DNA from: Gemmatimonadaceae bacterium
GTDB taxonomy: Bacteria > Gemmatimonadota > Gemmatimonadetes > Gemmatimonadales > Gemmatimonadaceae
Reading direction: 5' to 3'
Assembly (NCBI GenBank): GCA_025450815.1
Contig: JANWLO010000184.1
Span: forward strand, 1 to 32,225
DNA: 32,225 bases
Part shown: positions 1-7,557 of the stretch, one piece after another
Numbering within the stretch: the first letter of the stretch is position 1
Layout of the letters: every line of letters begins with the position of its first letter
Made by a program: the position numbers and the translations under genes
The notes under the pieces: model-generated
Databases searched by the model: none
Seen by the model: only the letters and a program-made list of their open reading frames with translations
What the model was told of the DNA's origin: nothing

Positions 1-739
1 GCGAAAGCACGATGACCTGCGGATCGAGCGGGATCTGATCCTCAGCCGTGAAGATGCGTCCGAGCTCCGGACGAATGCCCAACACACCGAAGAGACTCGC
101 GCTCGCATCGATTCCCGATACTCGCTCCGCCTCCAGCGATCCCTCGGCGGGAAGCGTGAACAGATCGCGATGATAGATCCCGATCTGGTCGAGCGTCTTG
201 CTCTGCTCATGGAAGCGCTGGAACATGAACACCGACGTTCCATACTCCTCGCCCGCCTTGATGCCCGGCCATTTCGTGCCGATCCGCACCAGTCGATCGG
301 CATACGGATAGGCGAGCGGCTGCACGACAATCCGATCGAGCAGCGAGAAGATCGTCGTCGAGGCGCCGAGTCCGAGCGCGAGTGTTACTACGGCGAGCCA
401 CGCGAAAGTGCGCGAGCGACGCAGCGACCGCAGCGCCTGGCGGAATTCCCGGAGCGCAGTACTCATGATTTCGCTGCGGGCGTCGCGTCGAAAGCCCGCA
501 TCGTCGATCGTGCGGAGCTGGCGTCGATACTCGGCGAGATCGCCGAAGCGTCGTGCGACTTCACTCTCGGCCCTTGCACGATCGAGATGCTCGCGCTCCA
601 TGAGCTCTGCGGTCCTCTCCTCGACATGAAACGCGAGCTCCGCGTCCACGTCCGCGCGAACCCGACGGCGCGACGAGGGAAATCGAAAGACGCGTGCGAG
701 CCCGTGCCAGCCATCGCCGGGATCGCCGGAGCGGCTCAC
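1..739 (-). CDS. ABC transporter permease, ADOP (MacB/FtsX-like) type, N-terminal part
   Basis: This is the first 246 codons of a gene that runs off the left edge. I translated it by hand because the ORF track does not show it in frame. The N-terminal cytoplasmic stretch (FHVEERTAELMEREHLDRAR, then ARRFGD) is the domain typical of the ADOP permeases of Acidobacteriota and Gemmatimonadota. A hydrophobic segment follows near residues 100-120 (TFAWLAVVTLALGLGASTTI), then the start of a MacB-like periplasmic domain (PLAYPYADRLVRI). The GTG start overlaps the padR stop as GTGA, so the two are translationally coupled. Such permeases usually export or mechanically transmit at the cell envelope. The substrate cannot be told, and the remaining domains and ATPase partner lie outside the window. 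Confidence 0.85.
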   Translation of the reverse strand, partial: MSRSGDPGDGWHGLARVFRFPSSRRRVRADVDAELAFHVEERTAELMEREHLDRARAESEVARRFGDLAEYRRQLRTIDDAGFRRDARSEIMSTALREFRQALRSLRRSRTFAWLAVVTLALGLGASTTIFSLLDRIVVQPLAYPYADRLVRIGTKWPGIKAGEEYGTSVFMFQRFHEQSKTLDQIGIYHRDLFTLPAEGSLEAERVSGIDASASLFGVLGIRPELGRIFTAEDQIPLDPQVIVLS

Positions 740-1089
740 CGCGCCGCCATACCCTCGGGACTTTTCGCCGCGATCACGAGCGCGATCGCGGCGCTGGAGC
801 GCGTCCAGCGCGAGAGCTCCGCGGTGAGCTGCTTGCGGCCACCGGCGGTGATGCGGTAGAACCTAGCCTTGCGCCCCTGCTCCGTGTAGCGCCACTCGGC
901 ATGGAGCCACTTCTTCTGCTCCATGCGATGGAGCGCCGGATAGAGTGCGCCCTCCTCGATTTCGAGCTGGGCCCTGGTGGTCTGTTCGATCCAGCGCAGG
1001 ATCGCGAGGCCGTGCATGGGCGCCCAGGAGAGCGTCTTGAGGATCATGAGGTCGAGTGTGCCGCGAACGATCTCGAGCGGTTCGGTCAT
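736..1089 (-). CDS. PadR family transcriptional regulator
   Basis: The 117-residue product is the size of a one-domain PadR repressor. The winged-helix region is clear: GTLDLMILKTLSWAPMHGLA, then EEGALYPALHRMEQKKWL, the conserved recognition-helix and wing region, then YRITAGGRKQL. The C-terminal helix would form the dimer. It is the first gene of a two-gene operon with the ABC permease downstream, an arrangement seen over and over in Gemmatimonadota and Acidobacteriota, where PadR is thought to control the transporter. A long palindrome lies just upstream of the ATG and overlaps the predicted -10, which points to autorepression. No strong Shine-Dalgarno is visible before the ATG. The inducing signal is unknown. 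Confidence 0.93.
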   Translation of the reverse strand: MTEPLEIVRGTLDLMILKTLSWAPMHGLAILRWIEQTTRAQLEIEEGALYPALHRMEQKKWLHAEWRYTEQGRKARFYRITAGGRKQLTAELSRWTRSSAAIALVIAAKSPEGMAAR

Positions 1090-1096
1090 CGGGTGG

Positions 1097-1125
1097 CCAC
1101 TAGCCTAAGGTTCTTAGGATAGTGG
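1097..1125. promoter_or_regulatory. Palindromic operator of the padR-permease operon
   Basis: Two 13-bp arms (ccactaGcctaag / cttaggAtagtgg) flank a gtt spacer with a single mismatch. The palindrome lies 8-36 bp before the padR ATG and covers the predicted -10 element. PadR proteins bind inverted repeats of this type at their own promoters, so it is the likely autoregulatory site. Binding itself is inferred. Confidence 0.7.
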
Positions 1126-1147
1126 CAACGTATCGTTCGGCTGTCAA
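1119..1147 (-). promoter_or_regulatory. Sigma-70-type promoter of padR
   Basis: On the minus strand a perfect -35 TTGACA (1147-1142) is followed after 17 bp by CACTAT (1124-1119), which keeps the key A and T positions of the -10. Transcription would start about 20-25 nt before the padR ATG. The -10 lies inside one arm of the palindrome. Confidence 0.6.
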
Positions 1148-1158
1148 GCATCTCATGC

Positions 1159-1194
1159 AAAAAGGAGGGAATGGCGCGAGCGCCATTCCCTCCT
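1159..1194 (-). terminator. Rho-independent terminator of the ribonucleotide reductase gene
   Basis: A perfect 14-bp stem (aggagggaatggcg / cgccattccctcct) with a 4-nt loop is followed on the minus strand by a run of T. It lies about 30 bp after the nrdJ stop codon and just before the padR promoter, so it separates the two transcription units. Confidence 0.9.
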
Positions 1195-1223
1195 CTACGA
1201 CGTGCATGGAGCGGCGAGCTACA

Positions 1224-3722
1224 TCACCCGCATTCGCTGAACCCGCACACATGGCACTTCACGCACCCCTCCGCGAACTCGAGCTGCGAGCCGCAGTCCG
1301 GGCACGTGCCGATGAACGACTCGCTCCCGCCGCCATTCGCGGACTCGAACGTCATCTGGATCTGGTTCGCCGGCGCGCCGCTAACCGTGATCTGCTCGCG
1401 CGCGGGAACGCTCCCGCCGAAGCCAGGAGTCTGATCGCCCAGCAGCTCCTGCTGCACGCCCTGCTTGTCGCGCCACCATTCTTCGAGTGCAAGGCCGATC
1501 GCGTCCGGCATCGAGAGAACTTTGTTGGGGCCGAGTCCCACCGCGCGATCCGAGCTGATGCCGCGCAGCTGCCGGTGGATCTGCATTAGCGGGATGCCCG
1601 AACGAAGTGCGAGGGAGATCAGGCGACCCACCGCTTCCGCATCCGCCATCGCCGCACCACCCGCCTTGCCGAGCGTCACGAACACCTCGAAGGGCTGCCC
1701 GCGATCATCTTCGGTGATGTGGACAAACATCACGCCCAAAGGCGTCTCCTTGCGGATGGACGTGGAGCGGAGCTTGTCGGGGCGCGAGCGCTTGGCCCGG
1801 CGCTGCAGATTCTCCGCCTCGCTCTCGTAAAGCGCGCGCTTGAGCCGTTCGATCTCCACGTTCGACTCCGCGAGCGTGCCGTGCAGCTCGCCGAGCTCGC
1901 GCTTGGAATCCGACGAGCCATCGCGCACGGACGCTGCGTGCTCCGTTGCGCCGGTGGAGAGTACCTGGTTGTCGCGCGAGCCATCGCGATAGACGGTGAC
2001 GCCCTTGCACTTGAGCTGGTACGCGAGCTCGTAGATCGTGCGCACGTCGTCCTTCGTGGCCGTGTGCGCGAAGTTGGTGGTTTTCGAAATAGCGGAGTCG
2101 CAATGCTGCTGGAAAGCGGCCTGCATACGGATGTGCCAGTCGGCGGCGATCTGGTTCGCGGTGACGAACACGCGCTGCCAGCGCACGGGAATCTCCGAGT
2201 GCTCCACGCTGCCGGTGCGCGCGATCTTCTCGACGAGCGCATCGCTGTACCATCCCTCGCGCTTCGCGATCTCGACGAAGTCTTCGTTCACGTCCGGCAT
2301 CATTGCGCCGGCCTGGTTGCGCATGAACGCAACGGCAAAAAGCGGCTCGAGTCCGGAGGAGCATCCCGCGATGATCGAGATGGTGCCCGTGGGCGCGACG
2401 GTGGTGACGTTGCAGTTGCGAAGCATTTGCATTGGACGCACGCGCTTGCCGCTCGCATCGCGCGCACACGTTTCGTCAGGACCCCAGATGGAGCGTGCCC
2501 ACTCGGGGAACGGTCCGCGCACGTTCGCGAGCCGCTCACTCTCGCGCTTCGACTCGACGTCCAGGAACTCCATCACCTTGCGCCCCATCTCCACGCCTTC
2601 CGCCGAGTCGTAGGGAATCGCGAGCCGAACGAGCATGTCCGCGAAGCCCATGAGCCCGATCCCGATGCGACGGATGCGCTTGGACAGCGAATCGATTTCC
2701 GCGAGTGGATACCTGTTGACGTCGATGATGTTGTCGAGGAAGTGCGTGGACAGGTGGATGTCGCGCTTGAACGCATCCCAGTCCATGCGGCCGTCGACCA
2801 CGTAGTAGCCCACGTTGATGCTGCCGAGGTTGCAGACGTCGTACGGGAGCAGCGGCTGCTCCCCGCACGGATTCGTCGCCTCGTACAGGCCGAGGTGCGG
2901 CACCGGGTTGTAGCGGTTCGCCTCGTCGATGTAGAAGCACCCAGGCTCCCCCGTGCGCCACGCGCCGTCGATCATGCGGTCCCAGACCATCCGCGCGTCT
3001 AGTTGCCCTACGACATTCTTCGAGACGGGATCAACGAGGTCGTACGACTGGCCGGCGTGTACCGCATCCATGAACGTGCCCGTCACGGCGACGGAGATGT
3101 TGAAGTTCACGATTTGCGTGAGGTCTTCCTTGCACGCAATGAAATCCAGAATGTCCGGATGGTCGACGCGCAGGATCCCCATGTTCGCGCCACGCCGCGT
3201 GCCACCCTGCTTCACCGCGTCCGTGGACGCGTCGTAGAGCTTCATGAAGGAGATTGGCCCCGACGCGACGCCGGTGGTGGACCGCACCATGGAGCCTTTG
3301 GGGCGCAGCCGCGAGAAAGAAAAGCCGGTGCCTCCGCCCGACTGATGGATGAGCGCCATCGAGCGCAGCGTGTCGTAGATCCCCGTCTGCCCGTTCGATA
3401 GCGAGTCGTCCACCGGCAATACGAAACACGCCGAGAGCTGCCCGAGCGGTCGCCCCGCATTCATGAGCGTGGGCGAGTTGGGCTCGAACCGCCGCTCAGT
3501 CATCAACCGGTAGAACTCATCCGCCACCGCCGCCGTCGCGCCTTCGCTCGCCCCGTACCGCCGATCCGCCTCTGCAACCACGGTCGCAACGCGCCAGAAC
3601 AGATCCTCGGGCTGCTCAGTGGGTGCGCCAGTCGCGTCCTTGACCAGATACCGCTTTTCGAGGACGATCCGCGCGTTCTTGCTTAGGGCGACCGGCGTCG
3701 CGGGGCGAACGGGTTGGGGCAT
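1224..3722 (-). CDS. nrdJ: Vitamin B12-dependent (class II) ribonucleotide reductase
   Basis: The 832-residue enzyme reduces ribonucleotides to deoxyribonucleotides in the cytoplasm using an adenosylcobalamin-generated thiyl radical, so it needs no oxygen and no separate radical subunit. Visible landmarks are [17 protein letters not shown] (Cys99), [56 protein letters not shown] (Asn284, radical Cys286, Glu288, Cys297) and [18 protein letters not shown]. The 11-residue Cys286-Cys297 spacing matches known NrdJ proteins. The C-terminus has a zinc-ribbon-like cysteine cluster ([20 protein letters not shown]) and ends SECG, as expected for the redox-active tail. The ATG has AAGGAG 10 nt upstream. 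The gene stands alone, with its own terminator. No cobalamin riboswitch or NrdR box is evident upstream. Confidence 0.96.
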   Translation of the reverse strand: MPQPVRPATPVALSKNARIVLEKRYLVKDATGAPTEQPEDLFWRVATVVAEADRRYGASEGATAAVADEFYRLMTERRFEPNSPTLMNAGRPLGQLSACFVLPVDDSLSNGQTGIYDTLRSMALIHQSGGGTGFSFSRLRPKGSMVRSTTGVASGPISFMKLYDASTDAVKQGGTRRGANMGILRVDHPDILDFIACKEDLTQIVNFNISVAVTGTFMDAVHAGQSYDLVDPVSKNVVGQLDARMVWDRMIDGAWRTGEPGCFYIDEANRYNPVPHLGLYEATNPCGEQPLLPYDVCNLGSINVGYYVVDGRMDWDAFKRDIHLSTHFLDNIIDVNRYPLAEIDSLSKRIRRIGIGLMGFADMLVRLAIPYDSAEGVEMGRKVMEFLDVESKRESERLANVRGPFPEWARSIWGPDETCARDASGKRVRPMQMLRNCNVTTVAPTGTISIIAGCSSGLEPLFAVAFMRNQAGAMMPDVNEDFVEIAKREGWYSDALVEKIARTGSVEHSEIPVRWQRVFVTANQIAADWHIRMQAAFQQHCDSAISKTTNFAHTATKDDVRTIYELAYQLKCKGVTVYRDGSRDNQVLSTGATEHAASVRDGSSDSKRELGELHGTLAESNVEIERLKRALYESEAENLQRRAKRSRPDKLRSTSIRKETPLGVMFVHITEDDRGQPFEVFVTLGKAGGAAMADAEAVGRLISLALRSGIPLMQIHRQLRGISSDRAVGLGPNKVLSMPDAIGLALEEWWRDKQGVQQELLGDQTPGFGGSVPAREQITVSGAPANQIQMTFESANGGGSESFIGTCPDCGSQLEFAEGCVKCHVCGFSECG

Positions 3723-3830
3723 GGCGGGAAGACTCCTTGTGTAACGAGACGTCGAAATGTAGCGAGGGCGGGCTGCTGCGGACGGCTAAAAAAATGAGGC
3801 GAAAGAATCGGGACGATGGCGTGGGGGCGG

Positions 3831-3859
3831 ACAATACCCGGGTTCGTGTTTCCGCGCAA
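3831..3859 (-). promoter_or_regulatory. Possible promoter of nrdJ
   Basis: On the minus strand TTGCGC (3859-3854) and TATTGT (3836-3831) are separated by exactly 17 bp, giving an untranslated leader of about 100 nt. The -35 match is only partial, so this is a candidate. Confidence 0.35.
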
Positions 3860-3984
3860 GGCATTTCGTAAGTGCCACGATAACAACGTGTTACGATATG
3901 CACATCACAAACGCGCGCTGAGCGCAGATCATCAACAATCGCTCCACATTCGTCGCAATCTCCCTCCACGAGCTCTCATTACAT

Positions 3985-4010
3985 CCCCCCTCCCACTCCC
4001 CGCCCAACCC
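3985..4010 (-). other. G-quadruplex-type motif
   Basis: Read on the minus strand this is five runs of three or more G with 1-3 nt loops (gggttgggcggggagtgggag, then more G). This satisfies the usual G3+N1-7 rule for a quadruplex. It lies downstream of the carbonic anhydrase stop and about 260-290 nt before the nrdJ ATG, on the transcribed (RNA-like) strand. Folding is not proven. Confidence 0.55.
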
Positions 4011-4127
4011 ACTCAACTCCCGACGCCATATGAGCTTCCGGCGTAACACCCACCTCCGAGTTCCGCCTCCGCGCCCACCCCTGAATTCCACTCCGTACAC
4101 CCCCGTACCTCGCGCTCTTGCCCGCAA

Positions 4128-4628
4128 TCACGTGCCATGCCTCACGTATTTTCCCGCCCGATATTCCGCCTGCAAGGCGACGTAGCTCTCCATCGTGCCG
4201 CGGATACGCTCCGTGATCTCCGACGTCGCCTCGCGCGCCACCCGCGCCGGCACCCCAAGCACCACCGACCGCGGCGGAATTCTCATCCCCTCTCGGCACA
4301 CCGCCCCCGCTCCCACGAGCGAGCCCGCGCCCACAACGACTCCGTTGAGCAGGATCGCCCCCATCGCGATCAGGCAGTCATCCTCCACCGTCGCACCGTG
4401 AAGCACCGCGCGATGGCCGATCGAGACTCGCGAGCCAACGACGATCGGATAGCCACGATCAACGTGCAGCACGCTGCCGTCCTGGATGTTGCAATCAGCG
4501 CCGACCGTGATCGCGTCGCTGTCCGCGCGAATCACCGCTGTGGGCCACACCGATGTGCGCGCGCCGAGCGTGACGTTGCCGATTACGACGGCGAGCGGAT
4601 GAATGAATGCGTTGGTATCGATGCTCAC
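4128..4628 (-). CDS. Gamma-class carbonic anhydrase family protein (left-handed beta-helix)
   Basis: The product is 166 residues with hexapeptide repeats across most of its length (IGNVTLGARTSVWPTAVIRA and onward), the left-handed beta-helix fold of the gamma-CA/YrdA family. The three family metal-binding histidines are in place: LHVDRG (His55) and IGHRAVLHG (His72, His77). Family members bind zinc or iron at the trimer interface. Many hydrate CO2, but several close homologues have no shown activity, so the exact reaction is uncertain. I chose the GTG at 4628 because AGGTGA lies 7 nt upstream and the beta-helix begins right after it; the longer track ORF reads through the gene before. The barrel-protease gene ends 28 bp upstream, so they may be co-transcribed. 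Confidence 0.88.
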   Translation of the reverse strand: MSIDTNAFIHPLAVVIGNVTLGARTSVWPTAVIRADSDAITVGADCNIQDGSVLHVDRGYPIVVGSRVSIGHRAVLHGATVEDDCLIAMGAILLNGVVVGAGSLVGAGAVCREGMRIPPRSVVLGVPARVAREATSEITERIRGTMESYVALQAEYRAGKYVRHGT

Positions 4629-4656
4629 GCGCAACTCACCTGAATCGAGGACACCC

Positions 4657-7557
4657 TCAGAAGGAAAATCCAAGCCGGAGGTACAGAGTCGCAGACGACA
4701 CGGGGACTTCCGAGTTGTTCGCGACCGGCGCCGCGACGCCAATTCGAAGAAGGTACGGCACGTCGTACGGGACTGCGAGGTTGATGCCGAGCTCCGCGCC
4801 GGCCGATGCGATCCAGTGATCCGCGAGCGAACCCGGCGCTCCGAATCCGCCACTCGCGCTCCCCGCATCGCTGAACACCGAGAGCGACGTGCGATCCAGA
4901 AAGAAGGGCCACAGCCCGAAGCCATGCTCGGGCTTGGTGAGCGGCAGTCGATACTCGACCGATCCGGCGACGATGTGCATGCCGCTCTCGACACCCACCG
5001 GAAATCCGCGCACGCCGAACGTTCGGCGCGATCCCAGAGATATGCCGGGAAGCGTCGCCACGTCCGCACCACTCGCGCCGCCAAGATCGAACTCGTTCTG
5101 ATCCGTGCCCGCCGACACGCCGCCCGCCACGCGAACCGCCGCCACGTGGTGCGCGTACGCTCCCGCATCAATCGACTTGTACGCAGCCAGCGATGCCGAA
5201 ACGTTCTTCGACGCGAGCGGACCATTCCCCTCCAGCCAGCGCAGCCGTCCCGTAGCCGAGATGGACACGCCGTCCTCCGGCGATATCGAAAGCGCGGGCT
5301 GCTGCACGTTCGACCACCCCGCGCTCGACGCCAGTATCCAGTAGCGGCGCGACGGATCCTCGAGCCCGACGATCTGGGTTACCAGCGGCGCGGGGTCCGT
5401 GGTGTAGTCGCGGAGCTCGAGCTCGCCGCTCACCGACACGAACGCATTCGTGCGCACGCGCGGCCGCGAGAGCGTCATGCCGAGCTGAAAGTCCCGCGTG
5501 CGGCGAAAGAGATCGCCCAGCATGGCGCCACTGCTGTCGACAGCGCGATACTGGTCCCAGTACTGGCTGACGTTCGCCTGCAACACCGGCTGGCCCAGTC
5601 CCGAATACTGATACACGCCATCGAATGTGTGCTCCCCGTGCACGAAGTCGATCATCGCCTGTACCGCATACGCGTGACGGCCCACGACGTCGTTGCCGCT
5701 CGTGTACGCGCCAGCCGTGTAATCGCCGAAGCTGTTCTGGCCGATGAGCGGCAGCCAGTAGCGCGGGATCAACGAGTGCCATGCAGAATAGTCGTGCGCG
5801 ATCGCCGTGCTCGACGACGGCGGCGGCAACGGCGACTCGATGGCCGCACGCGTCTTGCGCACTTCGCCGCCAGACGGCGCGACCAGCACCCGGCCCAGCG
5901 GCGCAACGCCGACGTGGTAGCCGTCGCTCTCCCACACCACGGCGGCGATCCGGGTCCCGTCGCGCGAAATCGTGGGCATGATCACACCCGTCGTCGAGTT
6001 CGTGAGCCGCGAGCTGATGCCGCCCGGCGCGCCGCTCGCACGAGTCGCGTACAGCTGCGAGACGCCGGTTCGATCCGACGCATACACGATCGTCGAATCG
6101 CCTTGTGTCCACTCCGGCTGCGCGTTCGCAGAGCGATCGCGCACGAGCGACGCGAGCGCGCGTCCGGTCGAATCGAGCACGACGATTTCCGTGAGCCCGC
6201 CGCGCGTCCATCGCGTCGCCGCGATGCGATCTCCGCTGCGCGACCATTTGGGCTCCGCCCACTGCGTGTCCGGCGACGCGCTCGTGAGCGGCACGATCGT
6301 CGCGCCATCGGCACTCACGCGCACCAGCTGTCGCGCACCGCCGCCGTATCGCACTGCCACCACGCTCCCATCCGCGCGCGCATCGATCTCGGCCAACCGC
6401 GCGCCGTGCGTGAGGCGCGTCGCATGGCCGTCTTTCTCGCGGTACAGATCCCAACGCTCGTGGTAGGGGTCGGTGAGATCGAGCTGCGTGTACATCACCG
6501 AGCCGTCGGGGAGTGGCGCATTCGACGCGGGGCCGTTGCGGCGCGAGCGCTCGACGATTTTGCCGGTGGAGTCTCGCCGCACCAACGTCACGGAGCTCTT
6601 CGCGTCGTAGGACAGGTAGAGCAGCGAGCCGTCGGCGGTCCAGCGCGGATATCCGACGTATCTCCCGCCCGTGGTCACATCGTGCCAACCGCGCATCGGT
6701 ACGCGCTCCGTCTGCGCCGCCGCCGTTACGCTATCGCGCCACGTGCGCCAGGCGTCGCTGTACGAGATGCCGAATCCCTGCAGCGCCATGTGATTCAGAC
6801 GGAATGGAATCGTCGCGCCGCTGGACGTCTCCACGAACTTCCGAATCGACGCTGCCCCGCGCGTGCGCGCGAGATAGTCGATGAAGAGGGCGCCGTGACC
6901 GTACGTGATGTCCCCGTACGGATAGCGCGAGGTCGCCAGGCTCCAGTTGTCGATTCCGAGCATTCCGTTCGTGCGCGCGGTCGATTCGACGATCATAGGC
7001 TCGTACGTGCCGTCCACCCGGCCGAAGCCGGTGAGATCGCTCTCGAAATAGACCGCGATCCCCTCCGTCACCCACCCGGGCTCGTAAAGATTCGGGAACA
7101 GAAACGGCGCACGACCCAGAACGTGCTGCGCCACGCGCCACCACCCGCGCGTGCGGTCGAGGTGGAACACGTGCGTGAGCTCGTGCGTGATGACGAGCGT
7201 GAGCCAGTCATCGTAGTAACGAAGAGATATGTCGTCGAGCGGCGGGTGGGCGTAGACGAGAATGCGATTCGTCGGGAACGGCGTCGTCGAGCCATTGGCG
7301 AAGTCGACGTTGTCCGCTACTACGAGATCGATCGGTCCGCGCGGCGGATGGAGCTGCGCCGACAGCTGCGCGTACGCGCGCTCCGCAATGATCGCCGCGC
7401 GTCGCGCTGCCGGCTCCAGCGCCGGCGTGAAGTGGATGTGGAAGTGCTTCGTATCGATCGTGCGCCAGTGCGCATTCGGCACGGTCTGCGCGCGCACGCG
7501 GGGCGCCGCGCACACGGCGAACAGCATGAGCGCGGCCAGCGCGCGCCCCACGATCAT
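4657..7557 (-). CDS. Secreted metallopeptidase-like / beta-propeller / outer-membrane beta-barrel fusion
   Basis: The 966-residue protein has three parts. After a signal peptide (cleavage near VRAQ, residue 24) comes a peptidase MA-like gluzincin domain with HELTHVFH (His125, Glu126, His129) and a downstream TEGIAVYFES (Glu165) as probable third zinc ligand. Residues of about 210-580 hold repeats of the TolB/WD40-like kind (PRWTADGSLLYLSYD, AEPKWSRSGDRIAATRW, PEWTQGDSTIVYASDR, PTISRDGTRIAAVVW). The last 360 or so residues look like a BamA/surface-antigen-type barrel (FGVRGFPVGVESGMHIVAGS, VEYRLPLTKPEHGFGLWPFF) and end in LRLGFSF, the terminal-Phe signature of outer-membrane barrels. I chose the internal ATG at 7557 because it starts the signal peptide and overlaps the amidase stop as ATGA. 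It is likely an outer-membrane protein with a propeller and protease facing the periplasm or surface. Substrate unknown. Confidence 0.82.
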   Translation of the reverse strand: MIVGRALAALMLFAVCAAPRVRAQTVPNAHWRTIDTKHFHIHFTPALEPAARRAAIIAERAYAQLSAQLHPPRGPIDLVVADNVDFANGSTTPFPTNRILVYAHPPLDDISLRYYDDWLTLVITHELTHVFHLDRTRGWWRVAQHVLGRAPFLFPNLYEPGWVTEGIAVYFESDLTGFGRVDGTYEPMIVESTARTNGMLGIDNWSLATSRYPYGDITYGHGALFIDYLARTRGAASIRKFVETSSGATIPFRLNHMALQGFGISYSDAWRTWRDSVTAAAQTERVPMRGWHDVTTGGRYVGYPRWTADGSLLYLSYDAKSSVTLVRRDSTGKIVERSRRNGPASNAPLPDGSVMYTQLDLTDPYHERWDLYREKDGHATRLTHGARLAEIDARADGSVVAVRYGGGARQLVRVSADGATIVPLTSASPDTQWAEPKWSRSGDRIAATRWTRGGLTEIVVLDSTGRALASLVRDRSANAQPEWTQGDSTIVYASDRTGVSQLYATRASGAPGGISSRLTNSTTGVIMPTISRDGTRIAAVVWESDGYHVGVAPLGRVLVAPSGGEVRKTRAAIESPLPPPSSSTAIAHDYSAWHSLIPRYWLPLIGQNSFGDYTAGAYTSGNDVVGRHAYAVQAMIDFVHGEHTFDGVYQYSGLGQPVLQANVSQYWDQYRAVDSSGAMLGDLFRRTRDFQLGMTLSRPRVRTNAFVSVSGELELRDYTTDPAPLVTQIVGLEDPSRRYWILASSAGWSNVQQPALSISPEDGVSISATGRLRWLEGNGPLASKNVSASLAAYKSIDAGAYAHHVAAVRVAGGVSAGTDQNEFDLGGASGADVATLPGISLGSRRTFGVRGFPVGVESGMHIVAGSVEYRLPLTKPEHGFGLWPFFLDRTSLSVFSDAGSASGGFGAPGSLADHWIASAGAELGINLAVPYDVPYLLRIGVAAPVANNSEVPVSSATLYLRLGFSF

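Larger units (their letters stand above)
3723..4127. other. 405-bp intergenic region between the carbonic anhydrase and nrdJ genes
   Basis: No convincing gene is present; the track ORFs here lack recognisable domains and have poor starts. The nrdJ-proximal half (3723-3910) is less GC-rich and holds the likely nrdJ promoter and a small inverted repeat (taaca-acg-tgtta, 3881-3893). The other half (about 3956-4110) is strongly strand-biased: the plus strand is pyrimidine-rich, the minus strand purine-rich. It contains a run-of-G motif on the minus strand. Confidence 0.7.

Noticed and set aside
1719-3002. 427-residue plus-strand ORF opposite nrdJ
   Set aside because: No domain, composition of an antisense frame; nrdJ is unmistakable on the other strand.
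3723-4127. Cobalamin riboswitch or NrdR box upstream of nrdJ
   Set aside because: I looked for a B12-box-like sequence and the ACAC-(N8)-GTGT pattern on the minus strand and found neither convincingly.
3616-4299. Short minus-strand ORFs in the gap before nrdJ
   Set aside because: They overlap nrdJ or the carbonic anhydrase gene in the wrong frame, have no ribosome-binding site and no recognisable motif.
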